The notes under the pieces were generated by a model. It was not told where the DNA came from. It saw nothing but the letters and a program-made list of their open reading frames with translations, and did not search any database. Below, piece by piece: positions 7,261-14,097 of a stretch of DNA of 17,482 nt. Source of the DNA: Methanomicrobiales archaeon (GTDB lineage Archaea > Halobacteriota > Methanomicrobia > Methanomicrobiales > Methanospirillaceae). The DNA is taken from the NCBI GenBank assembly GCA_012798365.1, contig JAAZNH010000271.1, forward strand, positions 1 through 17,482. Reading direction: 5' to 3'. Position 1 is the first letter of the stretch. The number at the start of each line of letters is the position of its first letter. Position numbers and translations under genes: made by a program.

Positions 7261-8952
7261 ATGGCAGGCATGGAACCCAAAGAGGCCCTCTTTTTATGCG
7301 CCCTGCAGAACGCCGTGAAGCACGGCGGCGTTCCGCAGGCAGGGGCGGTCATCGGAATGGTCATGGGCGCCCACCCGGAGCTCCGGAGCCGGGCAAAGGA
7401 AGTATCCGCTCTTGCAAAGGAAGCGATAGCTGATGTTGCGGCTCTCTCTCCTGAAGATCGCATAACGACCCTGAAGACAAAGGCGCCGGAGATGTTTGCG
7501 GCACTTTCTGAGAGGCACGAGCACAAGAAAGTGCTGCCCGACCTTGAGAAGGCGGAGAAGGGCGTTGTCATGCGGTTTGCCCCCAATCCCTCCGGGCCGC
7601 TTCATATCGGGCATGCCCGGGCAGCAGCGCTTAACGATGCCTACGTGAAGCAGTATGGCGGCAGGTATATCCTTCGCATCGAGGACACCGACCCCAAGCG
7701 GGTTGACCCTGACGCGTACGTGATGGTAGCCGAGGACCTGAAATGGCTCGGGCTTGGTATCACCGAGACGGTCACCCAGAGCGACCGGCTCTCCATCTAC
7801 TATGATCTCTGCAGGCAGCTGATAGAGCGGGCCGGGGCGTACGTCTGCACCTGCGACAACGAGCACTTCAAGGAGCTCAAACAGAAAAAGACCGCCTGCC
7901 CCTGCCGGGAGCAGACGGTATCAAAGAACCTTGATCTCTGGCAGAAGATGCTTGACCATGGCTTCCATGAGGGTGAAGCATCGGTACGGATCAAGACCGA
8001 CCTTAACCACCCGGACCCGGCCATGCGGGACTTCCCGGCATTCCGTATCCTTGATGCCCCGCCGCACCCGAAGGTCAAGGCCCACGTGTACCCGCTGATG
8101 AACTTCTCGGTGGTTGCCGATGACCACCTGCTCGACGTCACGCACGTGATCCGGGGCAAGGACCACATTGCCAACACCCGCCGGCAGAAATACATCTACG
8201 ATCACATGGGCTGGGAGCAGCCGGTGTACCGCCACTATGGCCGGATGGGGATAGAAGGCGTTGTCCTCTCAACCTCCCAGATGCGCCTTGGGATCAAGGA
8301 GGGGAACTATACCGGCTGGGATGATATCCAGCTCGGCACCATGCGGGCCCTTGCCCGGCGCGGGATCAGCCCCGAAGCCGTGAAGAACGCGATGCTTGCC
8401 ATCGGTATCGGCGAGACCGACATCTCGTTCTCGTGGGACAACCTCTATGCCGAGAACCGGAAGATCGTTGACCCGATCGCGAACCGGTACTTCTTCGTGC
8501 CGGACCCGGTCGAGATCACCATCGGAGGGGCACAGAAGCATACTGCCCATGCCGCCCTCCACCCGAGCGATGCCTCCCGGGGCACTCGCACGTTGGAGTT
8601 CGATGGGACTGTTCTCATCCCAAAGAGTGAGCTGAGCGAGGAAGTTACCATGATCCGGCTCAAGGATCTCTTCAATGTCAGGGTAACCTGGGAGAACGGC
8701 ACCCCGTCGTTCACGTTTGCCGGGGACTCCCTTGCCGACGCCCGGGCAGCAAAAGCCCGGATCATCCAGTGGCTTCCGGTGCAGCAGGCAACCCCCTGCA
8801 CGCTCCTGACGCAGGAAGGCACCATGGCCGGCAGGTGCGAACCCCTGGTCAAAGGAGAGCTGGGAAAGGTTGTCCAGTTCGAGCGGGTCGGTTTTGTGAA
8901 GATTGATGCCGCCAGCCCGGATGGCATCTGTGCGTACTTCACGCACAAATAA
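7261..8952 (+). CDS. gltX: Glutamyl-tRNA synthetase (archaeal type)
   Basis: Class I synthetase charging tRNA-Glu; in methanogens it is usually non-discriminating or works beside GatDE. 563 residues from ATG 7261, chosen because GGAG (7249-7252) is well spaced; ATG 7270 is a weaker alternative. A helical N-terminal extension (1-100) precedes RFAPNPSGPLHIGHARAA, with HIGH at 115-118, and the catalytic domain continues with RIEDTDPKRV. CTCDN (Cys196, Cys198) and ACPCR (Cys213, Cys215) form a four-Cys set that may bind zinc. The KMSKS equivalent is degenerate, STSQM (337-341). The C-terminus has beta-barrel character (TMIRLKDLFNVRV), as in archaeal and eukaryotic GluRS, not the bacterial helical bundle. 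It is the last gene of the lipid/RNA block, one base after idsA. Confidence 0.95.
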   Translation: MAGMEPKEALFLCALQNAVKHGGVPQAGAVIGMVMGAHPELRSRAKEVSALAKEAIADVAALSPEDRITTLKTKAPEMFAALSERHEHKKVLPDLEKAEKGVVMRFAPNPSGPLHIGHARAAALNDAYVKQYGGRYILRIEDTDPKRVDPDAYVMVAEDLKWLGLGITETVTQSDRLSIYYDLCRQLIERAGAYVCTCDNEHFKELKQKKTACPCREQTVSKNLDLWQKMLDHGFHEGEASVRIKTDLNHPDPAMRDFPAFRILDAPPHPKVKAHVYPLMNFSVVADDHLLDVTHVIRGKDHIANTRRQKYIYDHMGWEQPVYRHYGRMGIEGVVLSTSQMRLGIKEGNYTGWDDIQLGTMRALARRGISPEAVKNAMLAIGIGETDISFSWDNLYAENRKIVDPIANRYFFVPDPVEITIGGAQKHTAHAALHPSDASRGTRTLEFDGTVLIPKSELSEEVTMIRLKDLFNVRVTWENGTPSFTFAGDSLADARAAKARIIQWLPVQQATPCTLLTQEGTMAGRCEPLVKGELGKVVQFERVGFVKIDAASPDGICAYFTHK

Positions 8953-9030
8953 CCCCTCAACACCCCCGCATCCTGTTTTTCGTCCTTACGGCATTCCCAT
9001 CCCTTGTCGCTGCACCTGTCGGAGAAGGTA

Positions 9031-9041
9031 TCGGTTTTTTT
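9031..9041 (+). terminator. T7 termination tract downstream of gltX
   Basis: A run of seven T (9035-9041) follows TCGG, with a T5 run earlier at 8976-8980. Both lie in the 119-base gap after gltX, with no convincing stem. They probably end the idsA-gltX transcript before the cation transporter gene. Confidence 0.45.
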
Positions 9042-9053
9042 ACAACGCCCGGC

Positions 9054-9062
9054 AAAAATATA
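9054..9062 (+). promoter_or_regulatory. Possible TATA box of the CDF transporter gene
   Basis: AAAAATATA is centred about 14 bases before the ATG at 9072. That is too close for a start site upstream of this ATG by the usual 25-base rule. Either the transcript starts elsewhere or the true start codon is later (next in-frame Met at residue 27). Confidence 0.3.
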
Positions 9063-9071
9063 CCGGCATAC

Positions 9072-9986
9072 ATGGTCAGCATTGAACCGGTTCCTGAAAC
9101 GAAGGATGCCTCAGAGTCCCGGCAGAGGCTTGTCTTTACCGGTCTCTGCATGGACTTCTGCATCCTGATCCCGGAAATCCTTGCTATCCTTATCTCCGGG
9201 TGTGTCACCCTTCTTTCCGATGTCATCAAATGTGCCAACGAGATGCTGGCAACCACGTTTGCGCTCCTCATCATACGGCGGGTGACGCAGGGCGGGAAGT
9301 TCACGTACGATTACGGGATGGGCAAGTTCGAGACGCTGACGCGGATCATCACCGGCATCGTGATGTTCATCTCGATCTGTATCCTGCTCATCTTCACCAC
9401 CTGGCGTATCCTTCACCCGGAACCGTTCGATATGCATGCAGCGTACATCGGTATTCCGCTGATGATCTTCGCGAGCATCGTGGACTTCTGCCACTGGAAG
9501 GACTACTACCGCCACGCACAGCGGGAATCCACCCCCATCATGGAGACCCAGTGGCGGCTCAGGCGGGCAAAGACGTTCTCGGACCTCCTGATCCTGCTGG
9601 CCCTGATCCTGTCAGTTGTCTTTGCCCACAACCACTGGGCGGAATACATCGATCCGATCTTCTCCTTTGTCATCATCGGGTTCCTCCTCCTTGCAGGCTA
9701 CCGGGAGATCTCCGCATCCCTGCCGGACCTCTTTGACAAGACTCTTGAAGAAGAGCTCCAGATGCTCATCCTGCGGGAACTCTCGTCCTCGTTTGACAAG
9801 TATTCAGAGTTCAATGGGGTGCGTTCCCGCAGGTCCGGCAACCGGGTCTATATCGAGATCTTCCTTGCGTTTGACCCGGAACAGCGGGCGGGCGAGGTCC
9901 AGGACTATGCAACCACCCTGAAAAAATCCCTGGAGTCGCAGATCCCGGGAAGCGTTGTGTCAGTCGTCATCAGCCAGGAACAATAA
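9072..9986 (+). CDS. Cation diffusion facilitator family protein
   Basis: 304-residue membrane protein of the CDF (cation efflux) family, which exports divalent metals by proton antiport. Membrane segments, approximately: 20-43, 44-70, 90-112, 122-140, 165-186, 192-210. YDYGMGKFETLTRI (79-92) is the family's YxYGxxRxExL-type signature, and the soluble C-terminal dimer domain is at about 215-302. The canonical metal site is altered: TM2 has Asp50 and Cys54 where DxxxD is usual, and TM5 has Lys167 and Asp171 where HxxxD is usual. Substrate is therefore uncertain; it may be a divergent or non-transporting member. No clear SD; it is separated from gltX by T-tracts and converges on tetR. Confidence 0.85.
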   Translation: MVSIEPVPETKDASESRQRLVFTGLCMDFCILIPEILAILISGCVTLLSDVIKCANEMLATTFALLIIRRVTQGGKFTYDYGMGKFETLTRIITGIVMFISICILLIFTTWRILHPEPFDMHAAYIGIPLMIFASIVDFCHWKDYYRHAQRESTPIMETQWRLRRAKTFSDLLILLALILSVVFAHNHWAEYIDPIFSFVIIGFLLLAGYREISASLPDLFDKTLEEELQMLILRELSSSFDKYSEFNGVRSRRSGNRVYIEIFLAFDPEQRAGEVQDYATTLKKSLESQIPGSVVSVVISQEQ

Positions 9987-9997
9987 CCTGATTTTGC

Positions 9998-10023
9998 AAA
10001 AAAAGGAAGCGGCTGTTCCCGCT
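9998..10023 (-). terminator. Hairpin plus T7 terminator of the TetR gene
   Basis: Read on the - strand just after the tetR stop: stem AGCGG/CCGCT (10019-10023 with 10008-10012), six-base loop, then TTCC and seven T (A7 at 9998-10004 on +). It sits between two convergent genes and serves mainly the - strand; the + strand has only T4 nearby. Confidence 0.65.
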
Positions 10024-10029
10024 ACAAAT

Positions 10030-10635
10030 TCAGGGTGTGCCTGGAGACTGCCCGTCAACGAGGGTCAGCTGGACGATTGCAGCAACCCAGATAGCCTTGG
10101 CTTCTTCCGGGTCCATGCCCATCAGCACATCCATGAGCAGGCCATTGGCCAGGGCATCGCAGGCTACCGCAAGGACCCGGGGATCATGCCGGCGCGGGAC
10201 AAGCCCGGTCTCCTGCTGGCGGGCGATGAAGCGTTCGATCACCCGGACATCCTCGTTGCGGTCCTGGATGAGGATCCTGCGCAGTTTCTCGTTCCTTGTC
10301 CCAAGCAGCATCATCTCCGCGTAGAGCCCGTTGAATTGCGGGACGTACCGGAGCAATGCCTCGAAAAGGACCGCGCTGCCCTCCCGGATATCCCTGCCCC
10401 GGTACGACCGTTCAAGAGTTCCCTTGAACTCGGCCCGGGCCTGTTCGGCAACCGCGGTGAAAAGATCTTCCTTGCTTGGGAAGTACTGGTATAATGCGGG
10501 TTTTGTCACGCCAAGACTTGAGGCGATCTCTCCCATGGTGGTGTCATGGTAGCCTTTTTCGATAAACAACGAGAATGCAGCACTGACAATCCTGTCTTTC
10601 ACCTCTTCCCGGTATCCTTTGATGATGCGCGGCAT
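10030..10635 (-). CDS. TetR/AcrR-family transcriptional regulator
   Basis: 201-residue TetR-family regulator, a homodimeric DNA-binding repressor released by a small ligand. The N-terminal domain has the family pattern: VKDRIVSAAFSLFIEKGYHDTTMGEIASSLGV followed by TKPALYQYFPSKEDLF, giving a helix-turn-helix at about residues 33-54. The ligand/dimer domain (60-201) is helical and diverged, so the ligand cannot be guessed. The start is ATG at 10635 with only a weak upstream SD. A TATA-like TATTTTTTATC on the - strand (10675-10665) would give a leader of only about 8 bases. A perfect palindrome 74 bases upstream (10709-10723) is a reasonable operator. Its regulon could include itself, the convergent CDF gene or the divergent PadR operon. 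Confidence 0.92.
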   Translation of the reverse strand: MPRIIKGYREEVKDRIVSAAFSLFIEKGYHDTTMGEIASSLGVTKPALYQYFPSKEDLFTAVAEQARAEFKGTLERSYRGRDIREGSAVLFEALLRYVPQFNGLYAEMMLLGTRNEKLRRILIQDRNEDVRVIERFIARQQETGLVPRRHDPRVLAVACDALANGLLMDVLMGMDPEEAKAIWVAAIVQLTLVDGQSPGTP

Positions 10636-10664
10636 GGCTCGTGTACAATACTTCCCCGCCCGGA

Positions 10665-10675
10665 GATAAAAAATA
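10665..10675 (-). promoter_or_regulatory. TATA box of the tetR gene
   Basis: On the - strand this reads TATTTTTTATC. A start about 26 bases downstream would lie near 10644, about 8 bases before the ATG at 10635. Confidence 0.45.
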
Positions 10676-10708
10676 CCGCTCCGCTGACGTTACTTGTGGT
10701 TGCGTAAA

Positions 10709-10723
10709 CTTACCATTGGTAAG
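10709..10723. promoter_or_regulatory. 15-base perfect palindrome, probable TetR operator
   Basis: CTTACCA-T-TGGTAAG: two 7-base arms around one base, of the size and symmetry TetR-family dimers bind. It sits just upstream of the divergently transcribed tetR promoter and directly before a + strand A+T-rich box (GATTAATA). Assignment to this TetR is by proximity. Confidence 0.6.
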
Positions 10724-10876
10724 ATTAATACCTGTGGGTAGTGCAGCTTAGTGTAGGCGTCCGATGCGCCCTGAAGTGATGTGATATCAAACGTCTTACG
10801 TCGTTACCAGTGCAGGTCTGTATTGGGACTGGGAGGTGAGGAGTACCCTTTCGGATGGTTCCGTTAAATCAGAGTC

Positions 10877-10885
10877 ATTATATAG
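10877..10885 (+). promoter_or_regulatory. TATA box of the PadR/envelope operon
   Basis: ATTATATAG matches the methanogen TATA consensus well. A start about 25 bases downstream would fall near 10907, the first base of the 23-base palindrome. It leaves an untranslated leader of about 150 bases before the PadR ATG. Confidence 0.55.
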
Positions 10886-10906
10886 TTGTGGTCCTCAATA
10901 CTAGTA

Positions 10907-10929
10907 GGTATCTTGTGATACAAGATACC
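10907..10929. promoter_or_regulatory. 23-base perfect palindrome at the operon start site, probable PadR operator
   Basis: Arms GGTATCTTGT (10907-10916) and ACAAGATACC (10920-10929) are exact reverse complements around GAT. The element covers the predicted transcription start, where a bound dimer would block initiation. The first gene of the operon encodes a PadR regulator, and PadR proteins commonly repress their own operon through such sites. TetR binding is an alternative. Confidence 0.6.
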
Positions 10930-10977
10930 GTGTCAAACACCAAACCTACATATGCCCGTACTATCACCTTCTCAAAC

Positions 10978-11030
10978 TTCCGGCAGCACACCCCAGGAAC
11001 AAACCCCACACCTCTTCCTGCTGCCGGGAA
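10978..11030 (+). promoter_or_regulatory. Stem-loop in the PadR operon leader
   Basis: TTCCGGCAGCA (10978-10988) pairs with TGCTGCCGGGAA (11019-11030): nine contiguous pairs, then two more after a one-base bulge, closing a 30-base loop. A competing pairing CAGGAA (10994-10999) / TTCCTG (11015-11020) uses part of the same 3' arm, so two alternative folds exist. It ends 20 bases before the SD. Confidence 0.45.
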
Positions 11031-11060
11031 CCGGGCATACTGACCGACCAGGGAGATGCC

Positions 11061-11387
11061 ATGAACATTCAGTTTAAAAAAGGCGTTCTTGAGATCTGCG
11101 TTCTCTCTGTTCTTGCCTACAAGGACTGCTACGGGTATGAGCTTGTCAATGAGATATCAAAACGGATCGATATCTCTGAAGGCACGATATACCCGCTGCT
11201 CCACCGGCTCAAGGATGAGGGGTACGTGACCACCTACCTCCAGGAATCCGCAGGAGGGGCGCCGAGAAAATATTACCGGCTCACCGACAGCGGAAGGAAA
11301 GAAGAACATGAACGAAAAGAAGAATGGATGCGGTTTGCGGCATCGGTGAACGCGCTCCTTGAGAGGAAGAACGATGCTGCAGAATGA
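11061..11387 (+). CDS. PadR-family transcriptional regulator
   Basis: 108-residue winged-helix repressor of the short PadR type. Landmarks: KGVLEICVLSVLAYKDCYGYELVNEI (7-32), SEGTIYPLLHRLKDEGYV (39-56) as recognition helix, and the wing GGAPRKYYRLTDSGR (65-79). The C-terminal helix is charged and suited to dimerization. ATG 11061 has GGGAG five bases upstream. It is the first gene of a six-gene operon; its last 14 bases overlap the next gene. A PadR gene followed directly by a HAAS/DUF1700 membrane gene is a recurrent pair in envelope-stress modules, in which the membrane partner is thought to influence the regulator. The 23-base palindrome upstream fits autoregulation. Confidence 0.94.
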   Translation: MNIQFKKGVLEICVLSVLAYKDCYGYELVNEISKRIDISEGTIYPLLHRLKDEGYVTTYLQESAGGAPRKYYRLTDSGRKEEHERKEEWMRFAASVNALLERKNDAAE

Positions 11388-11967
11388 ACAGGAATTTATC
11401 CGGATCTTAAAAGACCGTCTTTCCGGAACCCTGGCAAAGGAAGAACTGGATGATATTGTCTCTGATTATGCAGAGCACTTCCAGGTAGGCAGGGCAAATG
11501 GCCGGAGTGATGAAGAGCTCTGGCGCTCGCTTGGCTCCCCGGAGGACGTTGCCCGGGAGATCAAGGCAATGCACCTGGTGAAGAAAGCCGAGAGCGTGAA
11601 GTCGTGCAGCAACATCTTCCATGCAGTCCTTGCAACCCTGGGCCTCGGCCTCTTCAACCTGGTCTTTGTCCTGGCACCCTTCCTCCTCCTGGTATGCATG
11701 CTTGTCGTTGTCCTGATCCTGGGTTTCGTCTTTACGATCACCGGGCCGGTTACGCTCCTGTACTCGGTCCTGCAGATGGCCGGTCTGCCGGCGTTTGCGA
11801 TCTGGCTTAACCCGGTTGCCGGGATCTTCATCTCGGTCGGGATCACGACCACCGGCCTCCTCCTCATCATCGGGGACTATTACCTTGCCCGGTTCTTCTA
11901 CCGCGTTGGTATTGCATACCTCAAGTGGAACATCAGCGTCATCACCGGCACGGAGGGAACAGCATGA
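11374..11967 (+). CDS. HAAS/DUF1700-type membrane protein
   Basis: 197-residue membrane protein. Residues 1-70 form the HAAS-type helical domain found in DUF1700 proteins: FIRILKDRLSGTLAKEELDDIVSDYAEHF, then GRSDEELWRSLGSPEDVAREI, the usual L-G-x-P-x-x-V-A motif. Hydrophobic segments follow at about 82-103, 104-126, 128-150 and 150-170, so three or four membrane spans with the HAAS domain inside the cell. ATG 11374 is chosen for AGAGGA at 11362-11367; an in-frame TTG five codons upstream is less likely. It overlaps PadR by 14 bases and shares an ATGA with the next gene. Likely role: membrane-side sensor or adaptor for PadR, an inference from known PadR-HAAS pairs. Confidence 0.85.
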   Translation: MLQNEQEFIRILKDRLSGTLAKEELDDIVSDYAEHFQVGRANGRSDEELWRSLGSPEDVAREIKAMHLVKKAESVKSCSNIFHAVLATLGLGLFNLVFVLAPFLLLVCMLVVVLILGFVFTITGPVTLLYSVLQMAGLPAFAIWLNPVAGIFISVGITTTGLLLIIGDYYLARFFYRVGIAYLKWNISVITGTEGTA

Positions 11968-12809
11968 GACAGAATGAACCCGGCGACGACAAGTTCGCAT
12001 CGTTTGTGTTCAGGCTGAATTTTGACGGCCTGACCGGCACGAAGATCATCCTCTGGCTGCTTGCCATCACCATCGTATCCTTTGCCATCGGGTTTGGCAT
12101 CCTTGCCCTCACCGGCGGGTTCCCGCCGGATTCGCAGAACAAGGACACCCCGTTCCGGCACTCCTCCATGACTGCCCCGAATACCACGCAGTTCCCCCGT
12201 GGCGATGCAGCAAGCGGGAAGATCAGCATCACGATGGGTGCCGGTGAGTTGTCGGTCGACGGCGGGTCTCCTGAGGGGACGATCATGGAAGCGACCATCT
12301 TTGACAAGGCCCCCGAATGGCAGCCCCGGTATTTTCAGACAGTCAGTAATTCCACCGCCATTATCCGCATGGAAGACCCTGGTCACAAGGGTAAGGAATG
12401 GTTTGCCCCCCATTCCCCGAACAGCTGGGATATCCGGGTTGCCGACCGGGTGCCCGTGGATCTTGAAATCGCTGTTGGTGCCGGTCACAGCTCGCTCTCC
12501 CTGGGCTCCCTGTCCCTCAACAGCCTCACGGTCAGCACCGGGGCAGGAGAGACGGACATTGACCTGACCGGCTACCGTGGCAGCGCATTTACCGGTTCCA
12601 TTGACAACGGTGTTGGCGATCTCACCATCCGCGTCCCGAGAACCAGCAACATGCAGGTCACCGTCCGGCAGGGTGTCGGCGATGTGACGCAGCATGGATT
12701 TGAACAGCAGCATGAACGCTATACCACCCCGGGATTCGATCCGGCTCTTCCGGCAAGCGATCTCTTAATTAATCAGGGTGTTGGAGATATCACCATCGAA
12801 GCAGTATGA
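11964..12809 (+). CDS. Membrane-anchored toastrack/DUF4097-like protein
   Basis: 281 residues. A short charged N-terminus, one membrane span at about 27-50 (KIILWLLAITIVSFAIGFGI), then an extracytoplasmic beta-rich domain. That domain contains repeated glycine turns: GAGELSVDGG, GAGHSSLSLG, GAGETDIDLTG, GVGDLTIRVP, GVGDVTQHG and GVGDITIEAV. This pattern is characteristic of toastrack (DUF4097/DUF2154, LiaF-like) folds used to sense envelope state. The start ATG at 11964 is fixed by GGAGGG six bases upstream and overlaps the previous stop (ATGA). The C-terminus ends exactly on the last repeat, so no domain follows. Probable role: extracytoplasmic sensor or scaffold coupled to the HAAS protein; no ligand can be read from the sequence. 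Confidence 0.8.
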   Translation: MRQNEPGDDKFASFVFRLNFDGLTGTKIILWLLAITIVSFAIGFGILALTGGFPPDSQNKDTPFRHSSMTAPNTTQFPRGDAASGKISITMGAGELSVDGGSPEGTIMEATIFDKAPEWQPRYFQTVSNSTAIIRMEDPGHKGKEWFAPHSPNSWDIRVADRVPVDLEIAVGAGHSSLSLGSLSLNSLTVSTGAGETDIDLTGYRGSAFTGSIDNGVGDLTIRVPRTSNMQVTVRQGVGDVTQHGFEQQHERYTTPGFDPALPASDLLINQGVGDITIEAV

Positions 12810-12831
12810 CCCCGTTGAGGTTAGAAAAATC

Positions 12832-14097
12832 ATGAAAGTCAGTACCGTTATCATCTTTATCGCAGCATTTGTCGCACTTGCCCTTGCAGTCCCGGCAGTA
12901 CAGGCCATCGATCCGCCGTCAGTCACCATCACGGATTACACGGTGAGCCCGTCTGTTCTTCTGCCCGACAGCCAGGGGACCATCACCATCACGGTGAAGA
13001 ACACCGCATCGACTTCATCTATCAGTGAGAAGTCCGGCCAGCTCTCCACCGATGTGTATGCCCTTGTCAAGACTACCGACACGTCGGTCAATATCGAGAA
13101 TGTCCAGCTGGAAGGCAACGGGATCAAAGTCGTCTCGGATAAGTTTGCCCGTGTCGGTGCAATCGGACCGGGACAGTCGCTCACGTTCAAGTTCACCATC
13201 GAGTCCCCGCATGCCAGCGGCATGTACTATCCCGAGGTCTGGATCGACACCACTGGCGGGAAAAGCACCCGGTACCCCATTCCGGTGAATGTGAACACGG
13301 CCCTTGGGATCCAGAAGACAGCGATCCTTATCATGGACAGCACCCTTACCGGCAGCCAGAACCCGGGCGATGAGATCCCGGTCACGATCCTGGTCACCAA
13401 CTCCGGCCAGATGATGGCAGATGACGTGACCCTCAAAATCGAGAACGTCACCAGCATGGTCGCACCCAAGAACACCGACCTGTACCATCTTGGCATGATC
13501 CCTGCCGGTGAGCAGCGGAGCGTAAACCTTGTTCTCCTCTCGGATAAGAAGATGAACGCAGGGCTTGTCAAGATCCCGGTCTCCCTCCGCTACAACGGTA
13601 TGGACGGGAGTGCCCAGACCCAGTTTTCGAACATTGACATACTTTTCAAGGGAAAAGCCGAACTCGGTTTTGTCACGGTTGATACCAGCCCCTCGCGGCT
13701 GACCGAAGGGACACCGTTTGACCTGACGGTGCGGATAGAAAACACCGGTACCGGCGAGGCCAAACAGGTCTCGGCAACGATTGACCTGCCCGTCGAGGGA
13801 AAAAAGGAAGCGTTCATCGGCAAGATCAAGCCCGGTAACGATGCACCGGCAATATTCCTCCTTGAAGGAGCAAAAGCGGGTACCATCCCTTACACGATCA
13901 CGATCAAGTATACCGATGATATGGGTGAGCACACGATGACTCGACAGATGAACCTGCGGGTGCCCCCGACCGATAACTCCGGCCTCCTCCTCTTCGGGTT
14001 GATCGTCCTTGTCCTCATCGCGTTCCTGGGTTACCGGTACTGGTACCTGCCGAAGGTCAATGGTGACGGGAAGTTCTCATGGGAAAGAAAGAGTTAA
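12832..14097 (+). CDS. Secreted, C-terminally anchored Ig-like (COG1361/CARDB-type) protein
   Basis: 421 residues. Sec signal peptide 1-25 (MKVSTVIIFIAAF...VPAVQA, cleavage likely after AQA-type VQA). Then three beta-sandwich domains: about 28-155, 168-275 and 278-378, each with the ITVKNT/ILVTNSG/VRIENTG strand-turn typical of CARDB/NEW3 or COG1361 repeats found in archaeal S-layer-associated proteins. A C-terminal membrane span at about 384-404 (GLLLFGLIVLVLIAFLGY) ends in a short basic tail. The outside domains would thus be tethered near the S-layer. ATG 12832 is chosen over an upstream in-frame TTG because GAGGT (12817-12821) precedes it and the signal peptide starts there. Its stop overlaps the permease start by 19 bases. 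It may be the extracytoplasmic partner of the ABC permease. Confidence 0.82.
   Translation: MKVSTVIIFIAAFVALALAVPAVQAIDPPSVTITDYTVSPSVLLPDSQGTITITVKNTASTSSISEKSGQLSTDVYALVKTTDTSVNIENVQLEGNGIKVVSDKFARVGAIGPGQSLTFKFTIESPHASGMYYPEVWIDTTGGKSTRYPIPVNVNTALGIQKTAILIMDSTLTGSQNPGDEIPVTILVTNSGQMMADDVTLKIENVTSMVAPKNTDLYHLGMIPAGEQRSVNLVLLSDKKMNAGLVKIPVSLRYNGMDGSAQTQFSNIDILFKGKAELGFVTVDTSPSRLTEGTPFDLTVRIENTGTGEAKQVSATIDLPVEGKKEAFIGKIKPGNDAPAIFLLEGAKAGTIPYTITIKYTDDMGEHTMTRQMNLRVPPTDNSGLLLFGLIVLVLIAFLGYRYWYLPKVNGDGKFSWERKS

Larger units (their letters stand above)
10636..11060. other. 425-base control region between divergent tetR and the PadR operon
   Basis: No credible gene is seen here. It contains in order: the tetR TATA box (10665-10675, - strand), a 15-base palindrome (10709-10723), a possible + strand box GATTAATA (10723-10730), a stretch with weak small stems (10750-10850) including SD-like GGGAGGTGAG (10831-10840), a clear TATA box (10877-10885), a 23-base palindrome (10907-10929), and a GC-rich stem-loop leader (10978-11030). 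Its base composition is richer in A+T than the flanking genes. A 62-codon open frame (10855-11043) is discussed among the rejected items. Confidence 0.75.

Noticed and set aside
9955..10494. 179-codon open frame on + across the tetR gene
   Set aside because: Overlaps the tetR terminator and the whole repressor antisense; no start signal and no family pattern.
10741..10850. Possible small RNA or C/D-box-like RNA (GTGATGT, CTGA)
   Set aside because: The boxes are imperfect and in the wrong order, and only weak short stems (GGCG/CGCC, CCAGT/ACTGG) are visible.
10855..11043. 62-codon open frame on + in the PadR leader, with SD-like GGGAGGTGAG upstream
   Set aside because: The SD is about 15 bases from the ATG, the frame begins upstream of the TATA box and runs through both the TATA box and the 23-base palindrome, and the product has no recognisable pattern. 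The control-region reading explains the sequence better.
11359..11373. Upstream TTG start for the HAAS protein
   Set aside because: It lacks a well-placed SD, whereas ATG 11374 has AGAGGA at proper spacing and starts directly at the HAAS domain.
13015..13932. 305-codon open frame on - opposite the Ig-like gene
   Set aside because: Antisense shadow; the + frame has a signal peptide, repeats and anchor, and overlaps its neighbours as operon genes do.
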